A program made the translations under genes and the position numbers. From Methanosarcina baikalica (GTDB lineage Archaea > Halobacteriota > Methanosarcinia > Methanosarcinales > Methanosarcinaceae), in the NCBI RefSeq assembly GCF_031461075.1, contig NZ_JAVKPK010000028.1:1-46933 (forward strand): DNA of 46,933 nucleotides. The letters are read 5' to 3'. Positions 1 to 8,599 of the stretch are shown here, piece by piece. The notes beneath the pieces are model-generated. The model was not told where the DNA came from and ran no database searches. It saw only the letters and a list, made by a program, of their open reading frames with translations. Each line of letters starts with the position of its first letter. The stretch's first letter is position 1.

Positions 1-391
1 ACCAGAACAGGATTTAGTAAGCCCTACACCTGTCCTCACTCCGTTCTTCTATTCTATGCGAAGCCCTTACCAGCGCAACGAATAAACTCCGAATTCGTCG
101 CCCCAAGTGTCCAGACAGCGCATACATAAGATGGGTTCTGCCTGACTTGGGGATTCCCGAAAAACTCTTCTTGCCCGAAAAGCTCTAAAAATAGACGAAA
201 GCACATCAAGAAGCCTATCAGCCTTCCAGTCATAGCCATAAATGCTGCAGCCTATTCGTGTCTTGTTACGATCAATTTGATTCTGGAAATCCGGAGAGAT
301 TCAGGCAAGTCAAGGTTTTCTTCGTCTAGCAGTCCGAAATATCTACGCCTTCTTCTTGAATCTGGGCAACTAAAAGATCCGAAGCTTTCAT
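1..391 (-). pseudogene. Broken N-terminal part of a thiamine-diphosphate enzyme (acetolactate synthase / 2-oxoglutarate decarboxylase-like)
   Basis: Read on the minus strand from an ATG at 391, the first 18 codons (MKASDLLVAQIQEEGVDI) match the start of acetolactate synthase-type ThDP enzymes. A one-base loss then shifts the frame. The next frame gives EENLDLPESL and IKLIVTRHE, the conserved segment around the ThDP-binding glutamate, followed by an amber codon where the family has Gln, then AAAFMA and TGRL. A later TLGATN recalls the family's TLGPGATN. Frameshift, nonsense codon and scrambled spacing make this a dead gene; the rest would lie left of the window. It is followed on the same strand, about 280 bp upstream, by the aldehyde dehydrogenase at 674-2038. 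In cyanobacteria a ThDP decarboxylase and a succinate-semialdehyde dehydrogenase form a 2-oxoglutarate bypass, so that pairing is the likeliest ancestry (inference). Confidence 0.6.
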
Positions 392-460
392 GAAAAACCA
401 TAAAATATAATTCAATCGTTATGTTTATTGTTCAGATAATATTAAATATAATTTGATTTA

Positions 461-502
<42 letters not shown>

Positions 503-673
503 TTAAACTTGAATTAAGTCGTTTGTTAAGCTTAAGTTAAGTTCTCTGTTAAGCTTAAATTAAGTTTACTGGTCAAACTTAAACAAATTATCAAGCTTAA
601 ATAGGTTACCTAATCAACTCTGGATAGTTTTCAAGATAAAGCTTCAATCATTTCTCAGACACTGTGAGAGCCT

Positions 674-2038
674 TCATTTGTTAACCACTACAGTCTTGAC
701 ATTCACAAATTCCTTAACCCCGTAGTGGGAAAGCTCTCGCCCGATCCCGGACTTCTTTACCCCGCCAAAAGGTAGCCTCGGGTCGGACTTAACCATCCCG
801 TTGATAGCTACAAATCCGGATCTGATCCTTTTTGCCAGCTTTTCAGCCCTTTCCAGATTTCCGGACCAGACTTCGGCCCCAAGCCCAAACTCTGTGGAGT
901 TTGCGATTTCTACGGCTTCGTTTTCGTCCTTTGCCGTGATTACCGGCGCAATAGGTCCGAAAACTTCCATATTGCAGACCTTCATGTCTGAACTGGCTGC
1001 AGGGATAAGGGTCGGCCTGAAGAAAAAGCCCTTTTCAGGTTCCTTTCCGTAAATTTGAGGCTTTGCCCCTTTCTTTTTCGCATCTTTCAGAACCTTTTCA
1101 AGACTATCGACAAATTCTTTCTTTGCAACAGGTCCAATATCGGTTTCTTCATCCATCGGGTCCCCGATTTTCAGTTCCTGAATATTGAGTTCAAATGCCT
1201 CAATAAAATCCACCACAACATCTTCTACAACGATAAATCTCTTGGCAGCAATATAGCTCTGTCCGGTATTGAGAAAACGGGACTTCACTGCAACTTTCGC
1301 GGCCTTCTCGATATCGGCATCCTCAAGTACTATAAAAGGATCAGATCCTCCAAGTTCCAGCACAAGAGGCTTGATCACTCCTCCCACAAGTTCTCCTATT
1401 TCCGAGCCTGCACCTATGCTGCCTGTAAAAGATACACCATCCACCATATCCTCTTCAATAATCTCCATGGCAGTTTTTAAGTCAATTAACAGGGTGTTGA
1501 AAACATGCTCAGGGAACCCAGCTTCAAGAAAGACTTTCTCAATCTCCAGTGCCGATCTTGGCACATTCGAGGCATGTTTGACTACACACACGTTTCCTGC
1601 ACACATTGTAGGTATTGCAAACCTGAATACCTGCCAGAATGGGGAATTCCAGGGCACGATTCCGAGAATCACTCCCAGTGGCTCAAAAGTTACATAGCTT
1701 TTCTCAGCCCCGGTATCCACAACCTCATCTTTCAAAAACAAAGCCGCATTCTCAGCGTAATAATCACAGAGCCAGGCGCATTTCTGGACCTCATCTCTTG
1801 ACTGCCTGATAGGCTTTCCCATTTCAGTTGTAATAATCTCGGCATAGATATCGTTATTCCGTCGAAGCACCTCTGAAACCCCTACAAGATACTTTGTCCT
1901 TTCGTAAACAGACAATGAACTCCACATGGAAAAAGCAACCCTGGAATTTTCAATCCGGGTCTCGCATTCCCCGAAAGAAAATGAGTCGTATATCCAGTTT
2001 ACTTCTTCAGTGTAAGGATTAACGGATTTGATTTTCAT
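674..2038 (-). CDS. Aldehyde dehydrogenase, succinate-semialdehyde type, catalytic Cys replaced by Tyr
   Basis: The 454-residue protein spans the full NAD(P)-dependent aldehyde dehydrogenase fold and matches the length of the short succinate-semialdehyde dehydrogenases of cyanobacteria and archaea. Conserved landmarks are PWNSPFWQ (Asn131), KHASNVP (Lys154), FTGS near 204-207, LELGG with Glu228, and the C-terminal PFGGVKKSGIGRE. The nucleophile segment reads NTGQSYIAAKRF, where the family has NTGQSCIAAKRF: residue 262 is Tyr, codon TAT at 1255-1253, one base from Cys TGT. Without the cysteine the enzyme cannot form the thiohemiacetal intermediate and should lack dehydrogenase activity. The frame is otherwise intact, so the loss looks recent, or a sequence error must be excluded. 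Its neighbour at 1-391, a possible partner decarboxylase, is also broken. Confidence 0.92.
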   Translation of the reverse strand: MKIKSVNPYTEEVNWIYDSFSFGECETRIENSRVAFSMWSSLSVYERTKYLVGVSEVLRRNNDIYAEIITTEMGKPIRQSRDEVQKCAWLCDYYAENAALFLKDEVVDTGAEKSYVTFEPLGVILGIVPWNSPFWQVFRFAIPTMCAGNVCVVKHASNVPRSALEIEKVFLEAGFPEHVFNTLLIDLKTAMEIIEEDMVDGVSFTGSIGAGSEIGELVGGVIKPLVLELGGSDPFIVLEDADIEKAAKVAVKSRFLNTGQSYIAAKRFIVVEDVVVDFIEAFELNIQELKIGDPMDEETDIGPVAKKEFVDSLEKVLKDAKKKGAKPQIYGKEPEKGFFFRPTLIPAASSDMKVCNMEVFGPIAPVITAKDENEAVEIANSTEFGLGAEVWSGNLERAEKLAKRIRSGFVAINGMVKSDPRLPFGGVKKSGIGRELSHYGVKEFVNVKTVVVNK

Positions 2039-2227
2039 AACCTCCCCCGAAAAAAGTCATTTAATAATATTGGGATTCCTGGTATTATAATTTAAGGAGA
2101 ATTGAGAAGAAAATAAAGATTCCGGGTCTTACAGTAAATTCATAAAACCCGATAAAGAATAAATCTCCAAATTTATAACCAGTTTTTGATCGTCTAAGAA
2201 GAATTATGTTCAGAATCTAGCAGTAAT

Positions 2228-2257
2228 TATTATAAAACCTCGATATCAATTATAAAG
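2228..2257 (+). promoter_or_regulatory. Promoter region of the first lipoprotein gene
   Basis: Two TATA-like boxes (ATTATAAAA near 2228 and AATTATAAAG near 2249) lie 40-70 bp before the gene. The same pair recurs at 3266-3293 before the cupredoxin lipoprotein, within a longer duplicated block. Which box is used cannot be told from sequence. Confidence 0.45.
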
Positions 2258-2296
2258 CATCTATTATAATACACCTAATTTAAGTGGAGGGAAAAT

Positions 2297-2695
2297 ATGA
2301 GAAAAGCACTTGTTATATTGATAGTGTTGTTCGGCGTTTTTCTAGCAATAGGATGTGCTGGTCAGAAAGATGGGGCTCCAAATGAAACAGGAACTCCAGA
2401 ACAGGCTGTAACTGAGGTTGAAGTAGTAACTGGAGTTGAAGCTGTAACTCCGGTTCAGGAAGTGGTAGCTGTAACTGAAGTCGTAGAGGAAACCCCTGTT
2501 CAAGCAGTAACTCCGGCCGAAGTAGTTACTCCAACGGGAGTACAGAATGTAACTGAAAGACAGACTGTGACCGTAAAACGGACTACAACTGAACGAGAAA
2601 CCGCAACTGAAAGACAGCTTCCGGCTAGGAACACTACAGGCACTACTGGTGGGGACGGTGGAGTAATCCACGTAACACCTAATACGGGCAAATAA
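2297..2695 (+). CDS. Val/Thr-rich repetitive lipoprotein
   Basis: A 132-residue secreted lipoprotein. Residues 1-20 form a signal peptide ending in a lipobox (FLAIGC, lipidated Cys20). The mature part is a low-complexity run of short V-T-P/E units (such as EVVTGVEAVTPVQEVV) that turns into Thr/Arg-rich repeats after residue 95, with no recognisable fold. It probably works as an extended spacer on the outer face of the membrane (inference). GGAGGG at 2286-2291 precedes the ATG. Promoter, ribosome-binding site and signal peptide closely resemble those of the cupredoxin lipoprotein at 3321, so the two genes share an origin at their 5' ends although their mature parts differ. I do not recognise a function. 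Confidence 0.75.
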   Translation: MRKALVILIVLFGVFLAIGCAGQKDGAPNETGTPEQAVTEVEVVTGVEAVTPVQEVVAVTEVVEETPVQAVTPAEVVTPTGVQNVTERQTVTVKRTTTERETATERQLPARNTTGTTGGDGGVIHVTPNTGK

Positions 2696-3320
2696 TGGGA
2701 TGGGCCTGAAGAAAACTTAATAAAACGAGATATGGGCAGAGCATCAAGTAATTCTGAGTAAAGGTTGAATTATCGAATGAAACGAAGACAGTTATTGATG
2801 ATTAGGATTCTGCCCATAATACAAAACATTTACAGTACAATCCTGTAATATAAACTTTAATACAAAGAAGCGTAGCTGTGGCATTTCCTTCAGGCAACAG
2901 GACGACAAAAGGGCCTTAAGTATACAAGTCCGTATTTGCCTAAGAAGGTATATCGGGGTCGCTACAAATTTAGCTTAAAAGAGATAGCTTTTTAAAAAGG
3001 GCTTCATTTTTTTAGAAAAAGTAATCCAGCTCTTAACAATGGAGTGAACTGTTTTTTCTTATTAACCTGCAAGATACCGTGTACATCTGATAACCTTCTT
3101 TTAAAATGCTTTATTTCATGACACTTAAACATAACTTATTTCTTGATTCAAAGAGTTAAAGCTGGAAAAAGCAAATTTCCTTAATTTGTTTCCTATTTTA
3201 CCTTCAAAGAGCCTAACACCAAATTAAATCATAACAGAAACTACGTTTAGAATCTGGTAGGAACCATTATAAAATCAAAATATTAATTATAAAGCACGTC
3301 ATTTTTTATGGAGGGAAAGA
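2696..3320. other. Gene-free spacer between the two lipoprotein genes
   Basis: About 620 bp, AT-rich. I see no convincing coding frame. The last 80 bp (from about 3245) duplicate the upstream region of the preceding lipoprotein gene, including two TATA-like boxes at 3266-3293 and a GGAGGG ribosome-binding site. Confidence 0.6.
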
Positions 3321-3737
3321 ATGAGAAAAGAACTTGCAATTTTCATAGTTTTACTTAGCATATTCCTGGCAATAGGATGTGCAGGAAATAAACAGGCAAC
3401 TCCAGCCGAAACACCTGTAGTAACTCCGGTTGAAACACCTGTAGTCCCGGTTTCGGCTGTAACGCCTCAACCTTTGGGAGAAGGAAAGATCGTCGAAGTT
3501 GCCATTGAGAATTTTTCCTTTAACCCTGCATCAGTCGAAATATTAACAGGTGATACTGTAAGATGGAAGAACGCGGACTCGGTCACTCATACCGTGAGAG
3601 GGCCTACTTTCGAGTCAGGTGAACTGAAAAAAGGAGATACGTACGATTTCCTGTTTACAGATGCCGGAACCTATAATTATAACTGCTCGATTCATCCTTC
3701 TATGAAGGGGACTGTGGTAGTTAATGAGAAGAATTGA
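3321..3737 (+). CDS. Cupredoxin (plastocyanin/amicyanin-like) lipoprotein
   Basis: A 138-residue lipoprotein with a signal peptide ending in the lipobox LAIGC (Cys20), a Pro/Val/Thr-rich linker (about 25-52) and a blue-copper domain (about 55-138). All four type 1 copper ligands are present: His90 (SVTHTV) and Cys122, His125 and Met128 (NCSIHPSMKG). The domain begins VEVAIENFSFNP, typical of small archaeal and bacterial amicyanin-like proteins. It should bind copper and carry single electrons, or buffer copper, on the outer face of the membrane. The gene stands alone; its partner is not visible here. The 5' end is a near copy of that of the lipoprotein at 2297. Confidence 0.9.
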   Translation: MRKELAIFIVLLSIFLAIGCAGNKQATPAETPVVTPVETPVVPVSAVTPQPLGEGKIVEVAIENFSFNPASVEILTGDTVRWKNADSVTHTVRGPTFESGELKKGDTYDFLFTDAGTYNYNCSIHPSMKGTVVVNEKN

Positions 3738-4100
3738 AGATTTATGAAAGTATCGAAATTTGAAATCAAAAATTGCTGAAAATTTCCATTTTGTGAAAAA
3801 CAGGATTTAAAAAACGGTTCTTATTTTTAAGGCTACTTTTAATGCGGATTCCTTTTTAATTTGGGACTGAAAATCGGCATATTTTCTTGTGATAAAATAG
3901 AAAAGATTTAATCTTTACTTTTCCTCTGCCTTTTCCCGTCTAAAATCGTAAAATCATCCCTGCAATATTTATTTCGCAGACTTCTCAAGTCCTTCGAAAC
4001 CGGGGAGGAAATAGCCTTACAGACTTTTAGTGGTCGCCGTTAAAAAAGAGTTATATGCCTGCGACCTCGAGGCTGTGGGCTGTTTCGGTTGCAAGCTTTT
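3738..4100. other. Gene-free spacer
   Basis: About 360 bp downstream of the cupredoxin gene. I found no coding frame or clear promoter; a weak GGTCGC/GCGACC inverted repeat with a 22-nt loop lies near 4032-4063. Confidence 0.5.
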
Positions 4101-4372
4101 CTATTTAGGGGATCCCGCCGACACTGGATTTATGAACTCCTGAAGGATAATGTTTGCATTGGTATTGGTTAGTTGGGGCAGAGGAACAACTTCATACTCG
4201 AGAAGAATACTTTTTCTATCATCCCTTGTTACTATAAGGTCAAATTGGTCAGTTTTATGACCCTGAATTCTATCCCTCTCGGGTGTGTAACTTCGATAAA
4301 ACGGTGTATTTCATACAATTCTGGCCTTGATTCTGCAGTCCAGTTCTTATAAATAATCCAATATTCAATTAT
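4101..4372 (-). pseudogene. Frameshifted remnant of an unrecognised gene
   Basis: On the minus strand one frame reads IEYWIIYKNWTAESRPELYE through RFIEVTHPRG (4372 to about 4275) with no start codon and a TAA just upstream. The neighbouring frame takes over with HKTDQFDLIVTRDDRKSILL and ends in EFINPVSAGSPK at a stop at 4101-4103. The two parts join if one base is inserted or lost near 4275. Amino-acid use looks like a real protein, but I do not recognise the family and the N-terminus is missing. Confidence 0.5.
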
Positions 4373-4450
4373 TTATTCCTTTCTATTTCTCAAATGGGTC
4401 ATTTGAACTTAAAATGGAAATAAATATAAAGATTAGATAATCTTTTTTAA

Positions 4451-5647
4451 TTACTGTATATCTCCTCGTGCCTGAGCATACCGGGGGTCAATTTCTACAG
4501 CTTTTTGATACGCGTCTTCAGCCTCTTCTTCCCGTCCAAGAAAACTTAGGCAGATAGCTTTTCCAAACCAGGAATCTGCAGTCTGAGAATTGAGGTTAAG
4601 TGCCTTTTCATATATTTCCAGGGCCTCTTCAAAGCGTTTGAGCTGAGCGAGGACGAAACCCAGGCTGGAATAGGCTTCAAAATATTCGGGATCCAGCTGC
4701 GTGGCTTTCCTGTATGCTTCGACAGCCTCCTCAAATCTCTGAATCTGGCTGAGGGTAAAGCCTTTGTTATACCAGACATCGGCATTTTCTGCGTTAATTG
4801 CGATGGCTTTTTCAAAAGCTTTAATTGCTTCGTCATACTTTTCGAGGTTTTCGAGATCTATTCCCATATTGTTCCAGGCGTCATCGTTCTCTGGATCCAG
4901 TTCCACGGCTTTTTCATAGGCTTTCAACGCCTGCCTGTAACTGCCAAGGCTGTCCAGGTCCACTCCTTTATAGTGCCAGGCTTCGAGAAAACCAGGATCA
5001 AGTTCAAGTGCCTTGTCGTAAGCAATAATTGCTTCGTCATAATTTCCCATCTGCCCGAGAGCTATGCCTTTTCCTACCCAGGCTTCTTTATAATCAGGAT
5101 TTTCCTTGAGGACTTTTTCATAGGCTTCGACCGCCTGCTCGTAGTCTCCTGCCTGGCTCAGGTTAAGGGCCTTTCCGTACCATGCATTGGGATAGTCAGG
5201 CCTGAGCTCAAGAGCTTTTTCATAGGCTTTAACAGCTTTTTCGTATTTTCCAGCTTGAGAAAAGGAGAAAGCCATATTATTCCAGAGGTCTGGATCTTGG
5301 GGATTGATTTTAACAGCTTTCTCATAGAGCTCGAGAGACTCCTCGTATCTTCCAAGGGTTTCAAGAGCTGCAGCCTTATTGTTTAAAAGGTAGATATTAG
5401 TTGGGTCCTTCTCGATTGCCTTATCGAAAGCCACAATTGCTTCATTGAACTTTCCAAGCCTGAGAAAGTCGAGTCCGCATTCGTTAAATTCGGCTGCAAG
5501 GACTTCATCGCTAACTTCTTGCTTACCTACATCCCCCGAATCGCTCAGAACATACAAATCTTCGGAAACCTTCCCCTTTTCAGCTTCGGTTTTCTCTTCT
5601 CTACCTTCGTTTACGAAGGTTTTATCCTTTGGTTCTTCGGAACTCAT
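4451..5647 (-). CDS. Tetratricopeptide repeat protein (about nine TPRs)
   Basis: A 398-residue soluble protein. Residues 1-50 are acidic and disordered-looking (many E, K, D). From about 52 to the end run 34-residue TPR units with the W-LG-Y-A-F-A-P pattern (for example YEEALELYEKALNLNSQTAD and YDEAIKAFEKAIAINAENAD), about nine to ten copies. There is no signal peptide or enzymatic domain. TPR superhelices hold protein partners; no partner is evident here. Methanosarcina genomes carry many such genes, and a second lies at 6863-7741 on the same strand, separated by a plus-strand HAD gene. The terminal repeat ends at PRYAQARGDIQ, close to a normal TPR end, so the gene seems complete. Confidence 0.9.
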   Translation of the reverse strand: MSSEEPKDKTFVNEGREEKTEAEKGKVSEDLYVLSDSGDVGKQEVSDEVLAAEFNECGLDFLRLGKFNEAIVAFDKAIEKDPTNIYLLNNKAAALETLGRYEESLELYEKAVKINPQDPDLWNNMAFSFSQAGKYEKAVKAYEKALELRPDYPNAWYGKALNLSQAGDYEQAVEAYEKVLKENPDYKEAWVGKGIALGQMGNYDEAIIAYDKALELDPGFLEAWHYKGVDLDSLGSYRQALKAYEKAVELDPENDDAWNNMGIDLENLEKYDEAIKAFEKAIAINAENADVWYNKGFTLSQIQRFEEAVEAYRKATQLDPEYFEAYSSLGFVLAQLKRFEEALEIYEKALNLNSQTADSWFGKAICLSFLGREEEAEDAYQKAVEIDPRYAQARGDIQ

Positions 5648-5918
5648 ATCAAAATTTCCTGTACTGCCTTTTAGAATAGACCCTGCGGATTCTCAAGTGC
5701 CCGCGTTAGTTATTTACTTAAATCCATTGTTCGTTTATAATTTATACATCTGTCCTTTATGGCTTTTATAGCCTCTCCCCAAGAAGAATTAGGAATAGTT
5801 CTGGGACGGAGATAAGGAATTTAAAAAACAAGGCATAGAGGCCTGTTAAATCCACAAAAATTGGGCAGATCAAAAAATGGAAAAAATTTAGAAAAACATT
5901 AAAGGGATTCAGAAAACC

Positions 5919-6608
5919 ATGGAAATAACTTATCCCGAAACCTTGAAGGCAATACTCTTTGATATGGACAACACCCTTTTTGATTTCGTAGCCGCAAAAC
6001 TTGGAGCTTGTAAAGAGATTCTCTCATATATTGGAAAAGGAGACATTGCAGAAGAACCTTCGGAACTTTTCGAATATTTCTTGAGAGGAGTTTACGGTTT
6101 TGAAGACTATGAAAATATCAGGGACTATATGATGGAAAGAAGGCTTTTTACTGCGGAGAACTACAGGCAGTGCTGTGAGATATATGAAAGGGAAAAGCTG
6201 CAAAACCTCGAACTCTATCCCGGCGTAAAGGACACCCTTGACGAGCTGAAAAAATTGGATCTGAAGCTCGCGATTATAACGGATGCTAATAGTTACCATG
6301 CTCGGGCAAGGCTTACAAAGGTCGAACTTCTGGATTACTTCGATCTTCTCGTAGCTACGGATATGACGGGCACAAAAAAGCCAGATCCCACACATTTTCT
6401 TTTTGCCCTCCAGGCTCTTGGAACCAAGTCCGAAGAAAGCTTGGTAGTAGGAGACAGTATTAAAAGGGACATGATCCCCGCCCGCAAGCTTGGATTGAAA
6501 ACCGCTTATGCTTCGTACGGAGACTGGAGGCCTGCAGAAGAAACGGATCAATGCTTCGATTTCAGGCTCAATGCATTTTCGGATTTGCTTGATTTATCCG
6601 GGCTCTGA
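5919..6608 (+). CDS. HAD-superfamily hydrolase (phosphoglycolate phosphatase / YjjG-like)
   Basis: A 229-residue cytoplasmic phosphatase-like protein with all four HAD motifs: I, FDMDNTLF with nucleophile Asp15 and acid Asp17; II, IITDANS (Thr121); III, KKPDP (Lys153/154); IV, VVGDSIKRD (Asp179, Asp184). Residues 20-100 form the alpha-helical C1 cap. The substrate cannot be told; phosphoglycolate, nucleotides or sugar phosphates are usual for this subfamily. It stands alone between two minus-strand TPR genes. Confidence 0.9.
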   Translation: MEITYPETLKAILFDMDNTLFDFVAAKLGACKEILSYIGKGDIAEEPSELFEYFLRGVYGFEDYENIRDYMMERRLFTAENYRQCCEIYEREKLQNLELYPGVKDTLDELKKLDLKLAIITDANSYHARARLTKVELLDYFDLLVATDMTGTKKPDPTHFLFALQALGTKSEESLVVGDSIKRDMIPARKLGLKTAYASYGDWRPAEETDQCFDFRLNAFSDLLDLSGL

Positions 6609-6862
6609 ACAGGCACGCAGTTAAACCTGAAATTTGCACAATAAAGGATAAGAATAAAAAATATAAATAAATCTATTTTTCATATCATTCTTTCAAATCC
6701 GTTATTTTACAACCACTTTTCCATATTCGCTATATAAGCCAGATAGAGAAGGAGAAATGAAAATTTTTGGCCGCCAGATCCACTAGTCCAGTGAAGGATG
6801 ACTAACGGTTTTTTTCGGCTCTGTATCTGCTGCGTTTATGGAAAGCCCTGCAATTTGGCTAC

Positions 6863-7741
6863 TTAAAGGAGATCCGAATATATCGGATTTATATCGACTG
6901 CTCTTTCGTAGGCTTCCATTGCTTTTTGGTGTTTTTTAACCCTGTCGTATACAATACCCTTGCCAATCCAGGCTTTTGTAAAACTTGGATTGATATCGAT
7001 AGCCCTTTCAAAAGCTTCAAGAGCCTCGTTGTATTTTTCCAGATCTCTCAGGGCAATTCCTTTATTGTACCAGAACCTGGCATTCTCGGGATTTGCTTTA
7101 ATCTTGGTGTCAAAAACCTCCACTGCTTTTTCGAGATATAATCTTGCTTCTTCGTGCTTTCCAAGCCAGCGGAGAGCCACGCCCTTGTTATAAAGGGCTT
7201 TTCCGTTTGCAGGGTTTAACTCAAGAGCCCTGTTAAAAGCGTTAATGGCTTCTTGATAACTCTGTATCTTACAGAGACCCATGCCTTTCTTGCACCATTC
7301 GCTTGCGTTCATAGAGCCCATATCATAGCTCTTTTCATAGAGGCGGATAGCCGTCTCAAAATCATCCATAGCGTCATCGTATGCCTTCATTTCCCTCAAA
7401 GCCATTCCCCGCCTGTACCAGACTTCAGGGTCTTCAGGAGCAAGAGATATAGCCCGGTAATATGCATCCAGAGCTTCTTTATATTGCATAAGACCTAAAA
7501 GCAGTTCAGCTTTGGAATACCAGGTTTTAGCATCTGCAGGGTTGATCTGAAGGGATCTGTTAAGGGCATCGAGAGCTTCATCATATCTCACAAGGTTTTT
7601 CAGCACCATCCCTTTGCTAAACAAAATTTTTGCATTGTCAGGGTTTATTTCAAGAGCTTTGTTGTATGCATCCAGAGCTTCTGAAAACCGTTTAAGTTCA
7701 TGGAGTGCAACGCCTTTATTGTACCATTCATTCGAAGTCAT
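6863..7741 (-). CDS. Tetratricopeptide repeat protein (about eight TPRs)
   Basis: A 292-residue protein made almost entirely of TPR units, starting at the N-terminus (NEWYNKGVALHELKRFSEAL) and ending DINPIYSDLL. The units have the WYNKG...EAL.AY..A..INP signature; the second part has two longer helices around residues 130-150 that break the register. I chose the ATG at 7741 because an AAGGTGTGG ribosome-binding site sits 8-12 bases before it; an upstream GTG at 7753 overlaps that site. It is probably a scaffold protein; no partner is visible. Confidence 0.88.
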   Translation of the reverse strand: MTSNEWYNKGVALHELKRFSEALDAYNKALEINPDNAKILFSKGMVLKNLVRYDEALDALNRSLQINPADAKTWYSKAELLLGLMQYKEALDAYYRAISLAPEDPEVWYRRGMALREMKAYDDAMDDFETAIRLYEKSYDMGSMNASEWCKKGMGLCKIQSYQEAINAFNRALELNPANGKALYNKGVALRWLGKHEEARLYLEKAVEVFDTKIKANPENARFWYNKGIALRDLEKYNEALEAFERAIDINPSFTKAWIGKGIVYDRVKKHQKAMEAYERAVDINPIYSDLL

Positions 7742-7874
7742 AGCTCTAACCACACCTTTTTTCGATTACGTTTTTCCACCGTTTACCACATCTACTCAGC
7801 AATAATATTGCTTTCAGAGCATTAAATCAATTTTGCACTTCAGCTCCGTATTAAAAATAAGAACCTATTTACAA

Positions 7875-7906
7875 TTACACATACAGTTACACATACAGTT
7901 ACACAT
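7875..7906. repeat. Tandem 12-bp repeat TTACACATACAG
   Basis: Two full copies (7875-7886, 7887-7898) and a partial third (TTACACAT, 7899-7906), in the upstream region of the TPR gene at 6863-7741. Confidence 0.85.
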
Positions 7907-8599
7907 TATGATTTACGTTTTGCTCTTTTTTAAGGATTTTGAAATATTCCTACACACTATTATTTTAAAAATAATGTTTTCAAAATATGGACTATAATTA
8001 GATAAAATAAAATAACTTTATATTATATTCTTTCAAATTAGTATTAAAATTAAGGAAATAAATTTATCTCGGGCTTAAGTTCTTCCGCTTTTCCTCTATT
8101 TGATCCGCTATCCTGCCCTGACCGGGGAAAAATTGATTCAGAAAATAACGCTGGAGAAATTCAGTAAGTTAAATTTCAGCAAAAGCAGGGGCTACTCCCT
8201 CTCGCGGCCGGTCAAAACTTCATTGTTGCCTTTTTAGATTGAAAACTTTATGGATTTCTGGTCTGCAAAAACTTACAATAAGCAAGGTTCTTTTCTCCAA
8301 ATCTGTCCTTCTTCTAAAAATGTATTCTGGAGATCATTATAAAGATAATAAATATTACTGTAAAGAAGGCTACAGCGGGAAAAATAAATTAATCAATTCA
8401 GTTAAAGGAGCTCGTAAAGAAATCATAAAGACATATATGAGTACATTTCAAACATATCTGGAGAGATGCAGGGAATAAAATTCCTGGAGAAAGGCTCTAA
8501 AAATATTTAGCTTTTCAGAGTAGTCCTCCCAGTTTACAGAACTTTAGAAAAGAAAGAAAGAAATTTTTTCCTGATATAAGTCGGTTTTCTCCTTTCAGG
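7907..8599. other. Gene-free region; one doubtful small frame
   Basis: About 690 bp. The only open frame of note is 8320-8478 on the plus strand (52 codons, starting MYSGDHYKDNKYYCKEGY). It has no ribosome-binding site and I do not call it a gene. Nothing else recognisable. Confidence 0.5.

Noticed and set aside
241..243. Amber codon in the ThDP gene as pyrrolysine
   Set aside because: A frameshift upstream and scrambled sequence downstream mean the gene is dead whatever the amber codon encodes.
4032..4063. GGTCGC/GCGACC inverted repeat
   Set aside because: Six-base stem with a 22-nt loop is too weak to support a structured RNA or terminator.
8320..8478. Small frame starting MYSGDHYKDNKYYCKEGY
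   Set aside because: No ribosome-binding site, no recognisable family, AT-driven composition; recorded only as a doubtful frame.
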